Origin: Methyloprofundus sedimenti
GTDB taxonomy: Bacteria; Pseudomonadota; Gammaproteobacteria; Methylococcales; Methylomonadaceae
Reading direction: 5' to 3'
DNA: 64,000 bases
Assembly: GCF_002072955.1 (NCBI RefSeq)
Contig: NZ_LPUF01000001.1
Span: forward strand, 157,001-221,000
Part shown: positions 47,200-57,847 of the stretch, in pieces
How the letters are laid out: each line of letters begins with the position of its first letter
How positions within the stretch are numbered: the stretch's first letter is position 1
Position numbers and translations under genes: made by a program
The notes under the pieces: generated by a model
What the model saw: only the letters and a program-made list of their open reading frames with translations
Told to the model about the DNA's origin: nothing
Database searches by the model: none

Positions 47200-48234
47200 A
47201 TGAGTTACGAGTATTCTGAAGATGGTTTGGTTGAAGCTGCTGCACAAGAAGTCCTGGAGGATTTAGGCTGGATTGTTGAATATGCCTGGGCTAGGGAGGG
47301 CTTAAGCCCAGTAGACGATAAACTACGCAAAAAGGGTTTATTAGGCCGAATCAATAAATCCGAAGTGCTGCTAGTGCGTTATCTCTTGGCTGCCTTACAA
47401 GAACTCAATCCCAACTTACCCGCCACCGCATACCAACAAGCGGTTGATCTACTAAACGGCACTATTGCTGATAAACATTTAGCGGCGATTAATAAAGAAA
47501 AGTATCATTATCTGGTTAATGGCGTTCCTGTCAGTTTTCAGGATGAAAAAGGCGTGTTGCAAAAAAAACTGTTGCAGGTAATTAACTTTGCCGAGCCTGT
47601 GAAGAACGATTTTAGAGCGGTACGTCAGTTTGAAGTGGTGGGTAAGTTGTATAACCGCCGCCCTGATATAGTCGGCTTTGTGAATGGTATTCCTTTGGTG
47701 TTTTTCGAACTAAAAGCCCATCACACTGATTTACGCCATGCTTTTGATGATATTCTTTGCACTTATAAAGCAGATATTCCTGAAATATTACAATGCAATG
47801 GCTTTATTATCCTGAGTAATGGCACTGATGCACGGGTCGGCACAGTGACCAGTCCGTATAAATTCTTTCTGGAATGGAAGCGGATAAACGAAGATGATGC
47901 CGGCTTAGTCAGTCTTGATACCTTGCTTCGAGGCACTTGCGATAAAACTCGTTTGTTAGACTTATTTGAGAACTTAGCTAAGGAAGAAGCCGAAGTTAAG
48001 AAAGTGGCTAAAAAGACTCTGGAATCGTTAAAGGCTGAAAAATTGAAGATTGATCGTTGGCGCGAAAGTGAACAGGTTAGTTCTCAGGTTAAAGTAATGA
48101 TTTCTGATGCGCTAGAATATTTACCACCTGAGCCTTATCCTGATGATGAATTAGCGGATATGAGTTTAGCTGTGTATCAGCATGTGTATAGTCATTATCA
48201 AGGTGGTGGTGCTAGTAGTTATGATGTGATTTAA
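47200..48234 (+). CDS. Type I restriction HsdR with the helicase motor deleted in frame
   Basis: 344 residues instead of about 1000. Residues 1 to about 262 are the HsdR N-terminal nuclease domain with the PD-(D/E)xK core RPDIVGF ... VFFELKAHH and later TSPYKFFLEWKRI. At DKTRLLDLFENL the sequence jumps to the extreme C-terminal HsdR region (KKVAKKTLESLKAEKLKIDRWR ... VYQHVYSHYQGG). The whole SF2 helicase part with the Walker motifs is missing, yet the frame is kept. No hsdM or hsdS is in the window. It is probably a remnant of a restriction locus, though a DNA-binding or nuclease product is still encodable. It follows vapC by 23 bases. Confidence 0.85.
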   Translation: MSYEYSEDGLVEAAAQEVLEDLGWIVEYAWAREGLSPVDDKLRKKGLLGRINKSEVLLVRYLLAALQELNPNLPATAYQQAVDLLNGTIADKHLAAINKEKYHYLVNGVPVSFQDEKGVLQKKLLQVINFAEPVKNDFRAVRQFEVVGKLYNRRPDIVGFVNGIPLVFFELKAHHTDLRHAFDDILCTYKADIPEILQCNGFIILSNGTDARVGTVTSPYKFFLEWKRINEDDAGLVSLDTLLRGTCDKTRLLDLFENLAKEEAEVKKVAKKTLESLKAEKLKIDRWRESEQVSSQVKVMISDALEYLPPEPYPDDELADMSLAVYQHVYSHYQGGGASSYDVI

Positions 48235-48250
48235 CGTTTTATGAAGTGTT

Positions 48251-48414
48251 AAGGAACGTACATGAAATAACTTAAACAAGTTAAAAATCTGTAGGATGGG
48301 CAAAGCAATAGCGTGCCCATCAAGCTACTGATGGCTGTACTATATAAAGATGGGCACGAAAAAGACCTTTGCCCATCCTACCAGTTGCTTATATTATTTC
48401 GTGCATGTTCCTAA
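48251..48414. repeat. MITE-like element, about 165 bp (copy 1)
   Basis: The left end AAGGAACGTACATGAAATAA is an imperfect inverse of the right end TTATTTCGTGCATGTTCCTAAG-like terminus, and GTAGGATGGGCAAAG on the left faces CTTTGCCCATCCTAC on the right. The right half, from CTACTGATGGCTG on, recurs nearly unchanged at 62394-62484. Confidence 0.75.
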
Positions 48415-48930
48415 GTTGCTTAATGATTTCGATAAAAAATAATGAAGGTATTTAATGGGTGGTATGGGATCTGAAAGCTGAATGCGTCTTGGGAGTATAT
48501 CTACGGTTGATTCTCAGCATGAAGATTTCTATGATCGTCAGCTATCAAAGGCTCAATCGATATGAACAAAGTTGGGTGGATCAGGGAGTTTAGCGAGGCG
48601 AGCCAGTTCCCTAAAAAGCCAAAAGGAATGCATTGGCAAACATCTAGAAAACTTCACTTGCAATCAATGAGAGCTGAAGGGAGTTATTTGCAGAAAATGG
48701 ATAAGTTTTTTAATCGATTTTCTTGAACAGATAAATCCATAGATACTTGCTATTAATTGTATTCTTATTGCCTTTTTATATGCTTGGCAATGAGTGCCTT
48801 AGATAATTATATTATCGCAGGTAAAAAGGTGAAATTTATTTAAAACGTCAACCCACTATCAACTCAGAAAACAGGGTTAAAGTTAAACAAAATAACAAAC
48901 CTTAAAACCTATTAAAAATCTAGTAATTAA
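48415..48930. other. Intergenic region, decayed sequence
   Basis: Apart from the short frame at 48562-48726 nothing is recognised. It separates the accessory stretch from the conserved tRNA-rep block. Confidence 0.4.
48562..48726 (+). CDS. 54-residue hypothetical protein or gene remnant
   Basis: ATG 48562 to TGA 48724-48726. It contains PKKPKGMHWQTSRKLHL and AEGSYLQKMDKFF, a pattern that looks like a piece of a larger helical protein. There is no clear ribosome site. I do not recognise the family, and a remnant is as likely as a gene. Confidence 0.25.
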   Translation: MNKVGWIREFSEASQFPKKPKGMHWQTSRKLHLQSMRAEGSYLQKMDKFFNRFS

Positions 48931-49007
48931 TGGTGCGCCCGAGACGATTCGAACGTCCGACCCCTGCCTTCGGAGGGCAGTACTCTATCCAGCTGAGCTA
49001 CGGGCGC
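48931..49007 (-). tRNA. tRNA-Arg (anticodon CCG), CCA encoded
   Basis: The minus strand folds as a cloverleaf: acceptor GCGCCCG/CGGGCGC, D-arm with AGCTCAGCTGGATAGAG, anticodon stem CTGCC/GGCAG with loop CTCCGAA (anticodon CCG), T-arm GGACG/CGTCT-like with TTCGAAT, discriminator A and an encoded CCA. It is 77 bases long. It marks the edge of the accessory stretch; tRNA 3' ends are common integration targets, and here the 3' end faces the accessory side. Confidence 0.95.
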
Positions 49008-49043
49008 TTATTTGAACTTGGTATTTTAACCTATACTCTTCAT

Positions 49044-51053
49044 TTACGATAGCATCGATTTTAAATGCGCAAGGTTCGCTTTGCCGCGTATCTTCTGCTC
49101 TGCTTCATCTACAGGTTTTTTACTCGGCCACTCTAAATCCTCCTCGGGCAGTTCGGCTAAAAACCGGCTGGGTTCGCTTTCTGTAATATCTCCATAACGT
49201 TTACGGTGAGTACAATAGCTAAAGGTACATGTATGCTGCGCACGGGTAATACCCACATAGGCAAGGCGGCGCTCTTCTTCTATATTGTTGCTTTCGATGC
49301 TGTTTTGATGGGGCAGGATATTTTCTTCGATACCGATTAAAAAAACATGCGGAAATTCCAGACCTTTGGCTGCATGTAATGTCATTAAACTGACTTGATT
49401 TTCAGCCTGGTTATCCTGGTTACGGTCCAGTATATCCATTAATTGAATTTTAGAGACAATATCATCCAGCCCCTTTTCTGCTTCACTTTCATCTTCGCTT
49501 TTTGCGATACGCTGTAGCCATTCAAGCAGTTCTGTAACATTTTTAATTTTCCGTTCTGCGGCTTGCTGGGTATTGCTGTTTTCCTGTAGCCATTGGTGAT
49601 AATTAATTTGCTGTATAAAAGCATTCATTTCGGCAAAGGTGTCGCCGGTCTGCATCGCTGCAGCTGTTTTGTGGGTCCACTGACAGAATTTTTGCAGTCG
49701 TGCCAGCGCTGCCTGGGGGAGCTTTTCTCTGACGCCCATTTCAGAACAGGCACTGAACAGGCTAATATGCCGTTCATTAGCATACGCACCCAGTTTTTCT
49801 AATGTCGTCGGGCCAATTTCACGGCGCGGGGTGTTCACTATGCGCAGAAAGGCGGCATCGTCATCTGGATTTACAAATAATTTTAGATAGCTGAGTATGT
49901 CTTTGATTTCTGCATATGCAAAAAACGAGGTGCTACCGGTAATAAAATACGGGACATCAAACTCGCGTAAGCTGCGTTCAAATAAGCGCGACTGATGGTT
50001 GCCCCGATAAAGTATCGCATAGTCGCCATAATCAGCCCCGGTTTTGAACTTATGGTGCACGATTTCCGAAACAATTTGTTTGGCTTCTTCGTTATCATTT
50101 TTATGGGTTAATACGCGTAATGGCTCGCCAAATCCCATATTGCTCCATAATTTTTTTTCAAATGCATGCGGATTATTAGCAATGAGCTGGTTGGCTACTT
50201 TTAAGATCCGTCCATAAGAGCGGTAATTTTGCTCCAGCTTTATCACCGTTAAACGGGCATAGTCTTTTTGTAATTGTGCCAGGTTTTCTGGCTGTGCGCC
50301 TCGCCATGCATAGATGGACTGGTCATCATCACCGACTACGGTAAATTTGCCCAGCTTGCCAACTAGTAATTTCACTAATTGATATTGGGTAATATTAGTA
50401 TCCTGATATTCATCGACCAGTAAATAACGAATTTTATTTTGCCATTTCTCCAGGATCTCGGCATGGTTTTGAAATATTAAAACCGGCAGTAAAATCAGAT
50501 CATCAAAATCAACGGCATTGTAGGCTTTTAAACTGCGCGTATAGTCGACATAAATCTGTGCCGCAATGTTATCATCTAAACTGGCATGGCTTAAAGCCTG
50601 CTCGGGCGTGATAAAAGCATTTTTCCATTGACCTATCTTGCCGGAATAAATATCCACGCTATCAATATCGTAATTAGCATTACTATGGCTAATCAGATTT
50701 TTCAGCAGGGTAATTTTATCTTGTTCATCAAATAAAGAAATACCAGCTTTATACTGCAGGATTTTATGCTCTTTGCGCAGTATATCCAGCCCTAAGGAAT
50801 GAAATGTCGAGACACGTAAACCGCGCAATTGCTTGTCATCTAATAATTTACTGATCCGTTCCTTCATTTCCCGCGCGGCTTTGTTGGTAAAGGTTAGCGC
50901 TGCGATATGGCGTGCCGGCAGGCCTTGTTTAACCAGATAAGCAATTTTTTCGGTAATTACGCGGGTTTTCCCGCTGCCAGCACCGGCTAGTACTAGCAAA
51001 GGGCGGTCTATGGTTTTTACTGCGCGCTGTTGTTCGGGGTTGAGTTTGGGCAT
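49044..51053 (-). CDS. rep: ATP-dependent DNA helicase Rep
   Basis: 669 residues, the normal Rep length. SF1A motifs in order: LNPEQQRAV (Q motif), AGAGSGKTRVI (Walker A), TFTNKAAREMKERI, LLVDEYQDTNITQ (Walker B), VVGDDDQSIYAWRGA (motif III), LEQNYRS (motif IV), LMTLHAAKGLEF (motif V) and YVGITRAQHTCTF (motif VI). Rep assists fork progression past obstacles. Rep rather than UvrD is chosen from the length and the FHSLGLDILRKE segment. Its ATG overlaps the comM stop by one base. Confidence 0.93.
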   Translation of the reverse strand: MPKLNPEQQRAVKTIDRPLLVLAGAGSGKTRVITEKIAYLVKQGLPARHIAALTFTNKAAREMKERISKLLDDKQLRGLRVSTFHSLGLDILRKEHKILQYKAGISLFDEQDKITLLKNLISHSNANYDIDSVDIYSGKIGQWKNAFITPEQALSHASLDDNIAAQIYVDYTRSLKAYNAVDFDDLILLPVLIFQNHAEILEKWQNKIRYLLVDEYQDTNITQYQLVKLLVGKLGKFTVVGDDDQSIYAWRGAQPENLAQLQKDYARLTVIKLEQNYRSYGRILKVANQLIANNPHAFEKKLWSNMGFGEPLRVLTHKNDNEEAKQIVSEIVHHKFKTGADYGDYAILYRGNHQSRLFERSLREFDVPYFITGSTSFFAYAEIKDILSYLKLFVNPDDDAAFLRIVNTPRREIGPTTLEKLGAYANERHISLFSACSEMGVREKLPQAALARLQKFCQWTHKTAAAMQTGDTFAEMNAFIQQINYHQWLQENSNTQQAAERKIKNVTELLEWLQRIAKSEDESEAEKGLDDIVSKIQLMDILDRNQDNQAENQVSLMTLHAAKGLEFPHVFLIGIEENILPHQNSIESNNIEEERRLAYVGITRAQHTCTFSYCTHRKRYGDITESEPSRFLAELPEEDLEWPSKKPVDEAEQKIRGKANLAHLKSMLS

Positions 51054-52570
51054 TAAGGTTGACGGTCTAATTTACGGTAGCTAATGGCTTCGCTTAAATG
51101 TGGAATTTCTATCTGTGCTGATCCGGCTAAATCAGCAATAGTACGGGCCAGTTTTAAAATTCGGTGGTAGGCGCGATGGGATAGGCCAAAGGTATTCATG
51201 GCTTGTTCTAATAATTGATGACCTTGTTCAGTAAGTGTGCAAATCTGTTTTACCTCGGCTGCTGTCAGCTTACTGTTCGCTTTTCCTGAGCGTGTTATGG
51301 CTATATTGCGTGCATTAATCACACGCTGGCGTATAGTTGCGCTGCTTTCTTCGCCTTCAGGCGATCCTTTACGTAACACTTCATGCGAAACACGCGGGAC
51401 TTCCAGATGCATATCAATTCGGTCTAATAACGGGCCGGAGATTTTACCACGGTAACGGGAAACTTGTTCCGATGTACAATGGCAACGACCTGACGGATCT
51501 CCCAGGTAACCGCAAGGGCAGGGATTCATAGCTGCAATGAGCTGGAATCGTGCAGGAAAGTCAGCCTGTCTTGCCGCGCGCGAAATGGTGATATGTCCGG
51601 TCTCTAAAGGTTCGCGTAATACTTCCAGTACTTTGCGATCAAACTCAGGCAATTCATCTAGAAATAACAAGCCATTGTGCGCCAAAGAAATCTCCCCGGG
51701 CTGTGGATTGCTGCCTCCTCCCACTAAAGCTGGCGCAGAGGCAGTATGGTGCGGCGCTCTATAAGGCGGCTTAAGCCAGTTATTGGCATCAAAACGGATA
51801 TCACTAATAGAGACTATCGCTGCACTTTCCAACGCTTGTGCTTCGGTCAGAAGCGGTAAAATACTGGGCAAACGGGATGCCAGCATGGATTTACCTGTCC
51901 CGGGAGGGCCGAGCATCAGGAGATTATGTAAGCCAGTAGCCGCGATTTCCAGGGCTCGTTTTACATGAAACTGCCCCTGCACATCAGCAAAGTCCAGATC
52001 AGACTCATGCATATCAACATCAGGTATTTGCTTTGCTTGCACAGGGAGGCGTTGCTGACCATTCAGGTGCGCACAAATTTCCAGTAAATGTTGTGCCGGA
52101 AATAATTCTGCATTTTGTACTAATGCCGCTTCATGTGCATTTTCTAACGGTAAAAACAAGGCTCTCTTTGCTTCTCGTGCTTGTAATGCAACCGGCAATA
52201 CGCCCTTTACACTGCGCAATTCACCGCCTAATGACAGTTCGCCGATACTTTCATATTTCGCCAGCTCAATACTCGAAATTTGTCCCGATGCAGCAAGAAT
52301 GCCTAAGGCGATCGGCAAGTCAAAGCGCCCGCCTTCTTTGGGCACATCTGCCGGAGCCAGATTGATGGTAATGCGCTGCATGGGAAATTGAAAATGCGAA
52401 TTAATAATCGCACCGCGTACCCGATCCTTACTTTCCTTAACGGCTGTTTCCGGCAGACCCACTAGATTTAGCGCAGGCAAACCATTGGAAATATGCACTT
52501 CTACCGTGACCAGAGGTGCATCAATTCCTGATCTGCCTCGACTATAGGCGATAGCAAGTGACATCTTCAA
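51053..52570 (-). CDS. comM: YifB/ComM-family Mg-chelatase-like AAA+ ATPase
   Basis: 505 residues. The N-terminal S5/LonC-like domain starts GVDAPLV-like (RSGIDAPLVTVEVHISNGLPALNLVG), the AAA+ module has GPPGTGKSMLASRLPSILP, LFLDELPEF and ISRAARQADFPARFQLIAAMNPCPCG, and the C-terminal Mg_chelatase domain runs to ISYRKLDR. ComM is a hexameric helicase that extends branch migration during natural transformation. It overlaps rep by one base, so the two are co-transcribed. Confidence 0.93.
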   Translation of the reverse strand: MKMSLAIAYSRGRSGIDAPLVTVEVHISNGLPALNLVGLPETAVKESKDRVRGAIINSHFQFPMQRITINLAPADVPKEGGRFDLPIALGILAASGQISSIELAKYESIGELSLGGELRSVKGVLPVALQAREAKRALFLPLENAHEAALVQNAELFPAQHLLEICAHLNGQQRLPVQAKQIPDVDMHESDLDFADVQGQFHVKRALEIAATGLHNLLMLGPPGTGKSMLASRLPSILPLLTEAQALESAAIVSISDIRFDANNWLKPPYRAPHHTASAPALVGGGSNPQPGEISLAHNGLLFLDELPEFDRKVLEVLREPLETGHITISRAARQADFPARFQLIAAMNPCPCGYLGDPSGRCHCTSEQVSRYRGKISGPLLDRIDMHLEVPRVSHEVLRKGSPEGEESSATIRQRVINARNIAITRSGKANSKLTAAEVKQICTLTEQGHQLLEQAMNTFGLSHRAYHRILKLARTIADLAGSAQIEIPHLSEAISYRKLDRQP

Positions 52571-52760
52571 TTCCTTGATTTTTCATAAGATCGTAATGAT
52601 AAAATAAGACTTATTGTACCTGTTACCATGAATATTCTTGTAAACATATCAAGCTTATATTAAAAACCTGCTATAGAGTGTATCTCTGCTGGATTGATCA
52701 GGAGCTGTTGTAATGGACAGACCCCGTTTATCTAGCCTGTATGCTTGTAATCTATCTGCT

Positions 52761-55700
52761 TTAATTCGCCCTGATAGTAACGCTACTCTGTCCACCGCCT
52801 AATTTCTGCACAACAATCTGTGCACCAATCCGCTCTACTAAAACGGCGACATGCGAAATAACGCCCACTTTGCGCCCTAATGATTGCAAGGTATCTAAAC
52901 TCGCAATCGCAATATCCAGTGTTTCCTGATCCAGGCTACCAAAACCTTCATCAATAAACAGCGATTCAACCTGAGTTTTATTCGATGACAATGAGGCCAG
53001 TCCTAATGCCAGAGCCAGGGAAACCAGAAAGCTTTCACCGCCGGATAGACTATGCACGCTACGAACTTCATCTGCCATATCACGATCAATTACCTGTAAT
53101 TCCAGATCACTACCCGGTACTCGTTGTAACATGTAGCGTCTGGCAAATTCCTGTAAATGACTGTTGGTATAAGAAAGTAAGGTTTCCAGCGTGAGGCTTT
53201 GGGCAAATACACGGAACTTCTGGCCACTGCTTGAACCTATTAACTCATTAAGACTTTCCCATTGTTCCCAGCTTTGTTGCTGTGTTTGCAACTGATCTTG
53301 CAGGACTTTTCCCGTGGCAATTTTTTCATCATCCGAGCGCAATGCAAAAGCATTATTTTCTTTATCCTGGGTTAATTTATCCTGCTCTCCGGTAAGCTGC
53401 TCTATTTGCTCGCGGATATGCTCTTCCAGTTCTTCCGGGGCGTCGCTTTGATGTGCTGATATATTCTGTGTGCTAATTTTTAATGCCGCCTGTGCTTCCT
53501 GCAAGGCGATAGCTAAAGCCTGGTTTTTTTCTGTCTGTGTCTTTATCCAGGACTCATCTTTACTCAATAGGCTTTCGAGCGTTTGCTTACTTATCTGTTG
53601 CGCTTGTAATGCTGCGGTCAGGTTTTGTTGGGCAATAATATGATTTTCTGCACGTCTCTGTTGTTCTTTTTGCCAGTGCCCTATTGCAGCCTTGCTCGTT
53701 TCAACATCTGTATTGGCGGTTATTATCTGTGCCGCTGACTCCTGTTTTTTGGCTTCTGTCTGATGCAATGTCCGATCCAGATTTGCTGCATATTCAGTAG
53801 CGGATATACCACTAAAATATTGGCTGCGTTCGGCCAGCAAAACTTGTTGCTGCTGCGTATGACGATCCAGTTCCTGTTTATATTGCAGGTACAGTTTAGA
53901 CTGCAGCGTTTGCTCTGATTCAGCGCCAAGCAATGCTTTCTCAAGTTGCAGGCACTGTTCCTTTACCCGTGTTTGTTGTTCAGCTTTTTCTTGCCATAGG
54001 CTCACAGCTGCGCGTATTTGCTGCAAAAATGCGTCTCCTGCCTGAGTCAGATCGGCTTGCCAATGATCAATTTGTTGTAACGGAATACTGAGTATTTCGA
54101 TTAAGTTTTTAAGTTCATGTTTAACACGTTGTACACTTTCTTTTTTAGCGCTCAGATTACTGCATAGCTCGGCTAGTTTTTTGTCTAGCGCGGCTGTTGC
54201 AACCGATTTATCTATATAGAGCTGATTCAACTGCTCAAACTGGAAACGCATTTTTTTAAGCAATTGCTGTTGCTGCAAAGCATCCTCTTCCTGCCGCTTA
54301 AGCTTTGCATACTCAGCCTTTAAAGCATCACTTTGATTGCCCAATCCGATGACATATGCTTCTTGTATATCAACCCACTCTGTTTTATTGTCCAGGGCAA
54401 TGAGTAACCATTGTTCATGCAAATGACTCTGTGTAATTTTCGCCTGGCCTATGCGCCCGGAACTGAGCTGCTGATTTTTGTCTGCCTGCTTAATTATCCC
54501 GAGTTGTTCACTTAAATCCTGTATTAGCTGTTCTTTTTCCGCTTGTAGCGTATTTAATCGTGCTTGCTGGTCGGATAAAGGTTGCTTGATGGGTTGCAAT
54601 AAATCAGCCCATGGATGTTCAGCGGCGCCACAAACCGGGCAGGGTTGCTGATCTTTTAATAAGGCACGCAAATCTTCTGCTGATTTTTGACTGGCGGCCT
54701 GCATTAGGTCAAATGCCTGTTGCGCCTCTTGCAGCTGAGATTGCTTATTTACTTGCGCAAGTTGTATTTGCGCTTTTGTGGCATTCGCTAGCAGTAGTGC
54801 GTTCTCTGCCTGACGTAGCTCATTCTGATCATCTAGCAGGTTTGCCTTTATCTCCAGTGCTTTTACAGCAATACCGAGGGCTGCATCAAGATTTTCTTTG
54901 TGCTTTTCCAGCTGTGTTTTTTGCTGATGTAAGTCAGTAAGAGACAGTTCATTTGCCTGATGTTCTGCCTGTTTGAGCTCTACTCCCAGGCTATTTTTAT
55001 CTGTTAGTGCCTGATCTTGTTGCGCCTGTAAAGCCTGCAATTTACTTTGCTGCTGGCTAATATGGTCTATTAAAGTTGCTTCCAGTTGAACGTGCTGCTG
55101 CAACTCTTTATCCAGAGTGATGTATTCCTGTATTCCTGTATTTCTGTTTCCCATCTCCCCCATTGATTCGCCAATGGCAGAATATGACTATGCTGCTCTT
55201 GCCAGAGTGTTATTTGCTGCAAACTATGTTCAAGCTGGTCTTTTTGACTGCTTAGTGCCTCAAGGCTTGTTTTGGCTGTTTGCCATTTTTCCTGCTGAGT
55301 AACCGTCTCCTTGGCTAAGCCTTGGAGTCGGGAATGACTATCATCTATTTGTGTATCCAGTTTACGCGCGGCAATCAGTAAGGGCTGTGCTTCTGCGTGC
55401 TGTTGCTGGGCAAGATTATAAGCCTGATGGTGCGCCTCTAATTGCTTATTAATCCTGGAGACCTTATCTGCCGCTGCATTCAGTGTACTTTGATACTCTT
55501 GCAGCCGTGTATCGGCATCCAGACATTCATTTGCCACGCTTTGTTCATGCAGCAATAAGGTACGTAACGGCTGTGCCTGTTCAACCTGCTTTAATAATTC
55601 TCGTTCTGCAGCATTGCTATCCCACATACCCTGACTTTGCTGAACTTTTTCTTGCGTAATTTGCTGTTCATTTTTAAGTGTTGTCAGCTGGATATACCAG

Positions 55701-56494
55701 GCAATAATTTTTTGTTTGTCTACCAGACTTTGCTGAATAATCGCTAATTGGCCAGTCAACAGTAATTTCTCTTGTTCCAGTTCTGCTCTTGCCTCTCTCT
55801 CTAGCGGTACTTTATCTGCCATTTTTTCCAGGATACGATCCAGTTGCTTCTTTTCCTGTTTGGCGCGTTCAAAGGCAGCAATAGATAATTCACTGTAAAT
55901 ATCCGTGCCGGTAATTTTTTCCAGTAAGCTGGAGCGCTCATCTTTTTTAGCCTTTAGAAAAGCGGCAAAATCGCCTTGCGCGAGTAAAACAGAACGGCGA
56001 AACTGATCAAAATTTAATCCGATTCGGGCGACAATCGCCTGTTGTATCTCTTTTTTTCCCTGACCGATGTATTCCCTGGTAAGCAGATTTTGTAAGCTAA
56101 TTTTCTGCGCCTGTAGGCGGCCATCCACTTTAGCGCGGGCCCGGCTAATTTCCCAGCGCGCCCGATAACTGTGTTTATCTTGTCCTGTAAAATCGACTTC
56201 TGCATAAGCTGTCGCAGTACCACGTCGTAAAATTGAACTGACGTCATGACTTTTAACACGTACCGATTCATCTTCATCTTTATGCCCGATCGAGACACCA
56301 TGACCTTCCGGTAGACGTGGCATTTGATCATAAAGTGCCAGGCAGAGCGCATCCAGAATAGTACTTTTACCCGCTCCTGTTGGACCGGTAATGGCGAATA
56401 AACCCACTTGCTGTAATACACCTTCCTCCAGCAATACTTCAAATTCATTGGCTAAACTGGCTAAATTTTTTCCTCTAATGGCTAAAATTCGCAT
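52761..56494 (-). pseudogene. sbcC: SbcC exonuclease ATPase subunit, frameshifted by an 8-bp tandem repeat
   Basis: The N-terminal 474-residue frame (ATG 56494) has ITGPTGAGKSTILDAL and the Q-loop LLAQGDFAAFLKAK. The C-terminal 800-residue frame has the zinc hook QPCPVCGAAEHPW, the ABC signature LSGGESFLVSLALALGL and Walker B LFIDEGFGSLDQETL. They meet at ATTCCTGT-ATTCCTGT-ATTTCTGT (55124-55147, plus strand). Removing one eight-base unit joins WETEIQEY to ITLDKELQQ and gives one 1241-residue protein of normal length. So an extra repeat unit breaks the gene, by mutation, reversible slippage or assembly error. SbcCD cleaves hairpins and DNA ends. It starts within the sbcD stop. Confidence 0.92.
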
Positions 56495-57738
56495 TATTCG
56501 CTTTCCTGCAGATCTTCATATAATTTATGAAACAGGCTCATCATTTCCAGCGGCGCATCCTGGTCATATTTACTCTGGTAACAGCGCTGGAAAACCTGTT
56601 CTGGTAGTAATTCTTCCAGGCGCTGCTCGTCAACGACATCTGCCAGTCCTTTTTCACTGCCTGAATATGCAGTGCTAATTTTTAGCAGACGTACCGGCAA
56701 ATCGGCGACACATTGCTCGATTTGTTGCCTTAGGCCAGGCTCAGGTTTTTCCAGTGCAATACGTAATTCCAGTAAAGGCTGTTGCTCTATACTTAAATCT
56801 TTGGCAAAGGGATGCTCACTCAGACACTGCAATGCTCTTGCTAAATCAGAGTAATTTTTGCCATCAGGGATACGTAAAATTTCTACACTACGCGGCACCA
56901 TAAGCGAATCTGTTGTTATATTTTTATCGTTATCTACAACAACCAGCACAACTTGATGCTGATAATGCTGTTCATCAAAAGACAAAGGTATTGGTGAACC
57001 ACTGTAACGCACCGACTCGTTACCGCCTACGTTTTGGGCTAAATGTAGATGGCCTAAAGCGGTATAACAAATCTGTTCAGGAAAAATATCCACCGGCAAG
57101 GCATGTTGATTGCCTCCCAGAATTTTGCGCTCGCTTAATTCTGATATATTACCGTCGACCATATAACAGTGGCCGGTTAATAACAGGGCTTCATTTTGTT
57201 GTGCATTGTGCTGCAATTGCTGAATAAGCTGACTATATAATTCTCGTACTCCGGAAATCAAGGGATCATCTGTAGACTCAATACCGGGTAAATCCGCATG
57301 ACGCAAAAATGGCATCGCACCACACCAGGCTTTTATTTCACCCTGAGAGTTTTTTAAAGGGACTAATAATCGTTGCCAATCAATTTCACCCCGCTCATCT
57401 CTTATCAAGCCACCGACAACAAACACACCGAGTGCATTTAAAATGGCCGCAGGTGCATCTAAACGAGCAGCGGAATCATGATTACCACCGACCAGGACGA
57501 TATCGATATAAGGACATTTGCCACGTGCTTGCAGCAAAAAATCATACAACTGGGCTTGCGCAGCTGCGGAGGGGTTTGCGGTATCAAATATATCGCCAGC
57601 AACAATCAGGACATCAGCTTGTTGCTCCTCAAGTTGTAGTAATAACCAGCTCAGAAATTGCTGATGTTCATAAACGCGCGGGACACCATGCAGATGATGC
57701 CCCAGGTGCCAGTCGGCAGTATGTATTATTTTTAGCAT
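56494..57738 (-). CDS. sbcD: SbcD nuclease subunit (Mre11-like)
   Basis: 414 residues. Phosphoesterase motifs: HTADWHLGHHLHG, LIVAGDIFDTANP, VGGNHDSAARLDAP, LLTGHCYMVDG and YTALGHLHLAQ, which hold the two manganese ions. It forms SbcCD with SbcC. The stop overlaps the sbcC start by one base (TAATG), so the subunits are translationally coupled. This gene is intact while sbcC is not. Confidence 0.95.
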   Translation of the reverse strand: MLKIIHTADWHLGHHLHGVPRVYEHQQFLSWLLLQLEEQQADVLIVAGDIFDTANPSAAAQAQLYDFLLQARGKCPYIDIVLVGGNHDSAARLDAPAAILNALGVFVVGGLIRDERGEIDWQRLLVPLKNSQGEIKAWCGAMPFLRHADLPGIESTDDPLISGVRELYSQLIQQLQHNAQQNEALLLTGHCYMVDGNISELSERKILGGNQHALPVDIFPEQICYTALGHLHLAQNVGGNESVRYSGSPIPLSFDEQHYQHQVVLVVVDNDKNITTDSLMVPRSVEILRIPDGKNYSDLARALQCLSEHPFAKDLSIEQQPLLELRIALEKPEPGLRQQIEQCVADLPVRLLKISTAYSGSEKGLADVVDEQRLEELLPEQVFQRCYQSKYDQDAPLEMMSLFHKLYEDLQESE

Positions 57739-57847
57739 GAGCAGGATAAATTGCCTGGAAAATATTTCATTTTGGATATGGATCGAGGGCTATATGATGT
57801 GCAGTCCTTAGCTTCAATTTTTCGTTTATCCAGCTTTGCGTCGCACG

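Noticed and set aside
55124-55147. CRISPR-like repeats
   Set aside because: Only three eight-base units without spacers; a slippage tract. No CRISPR array was seen in the window.
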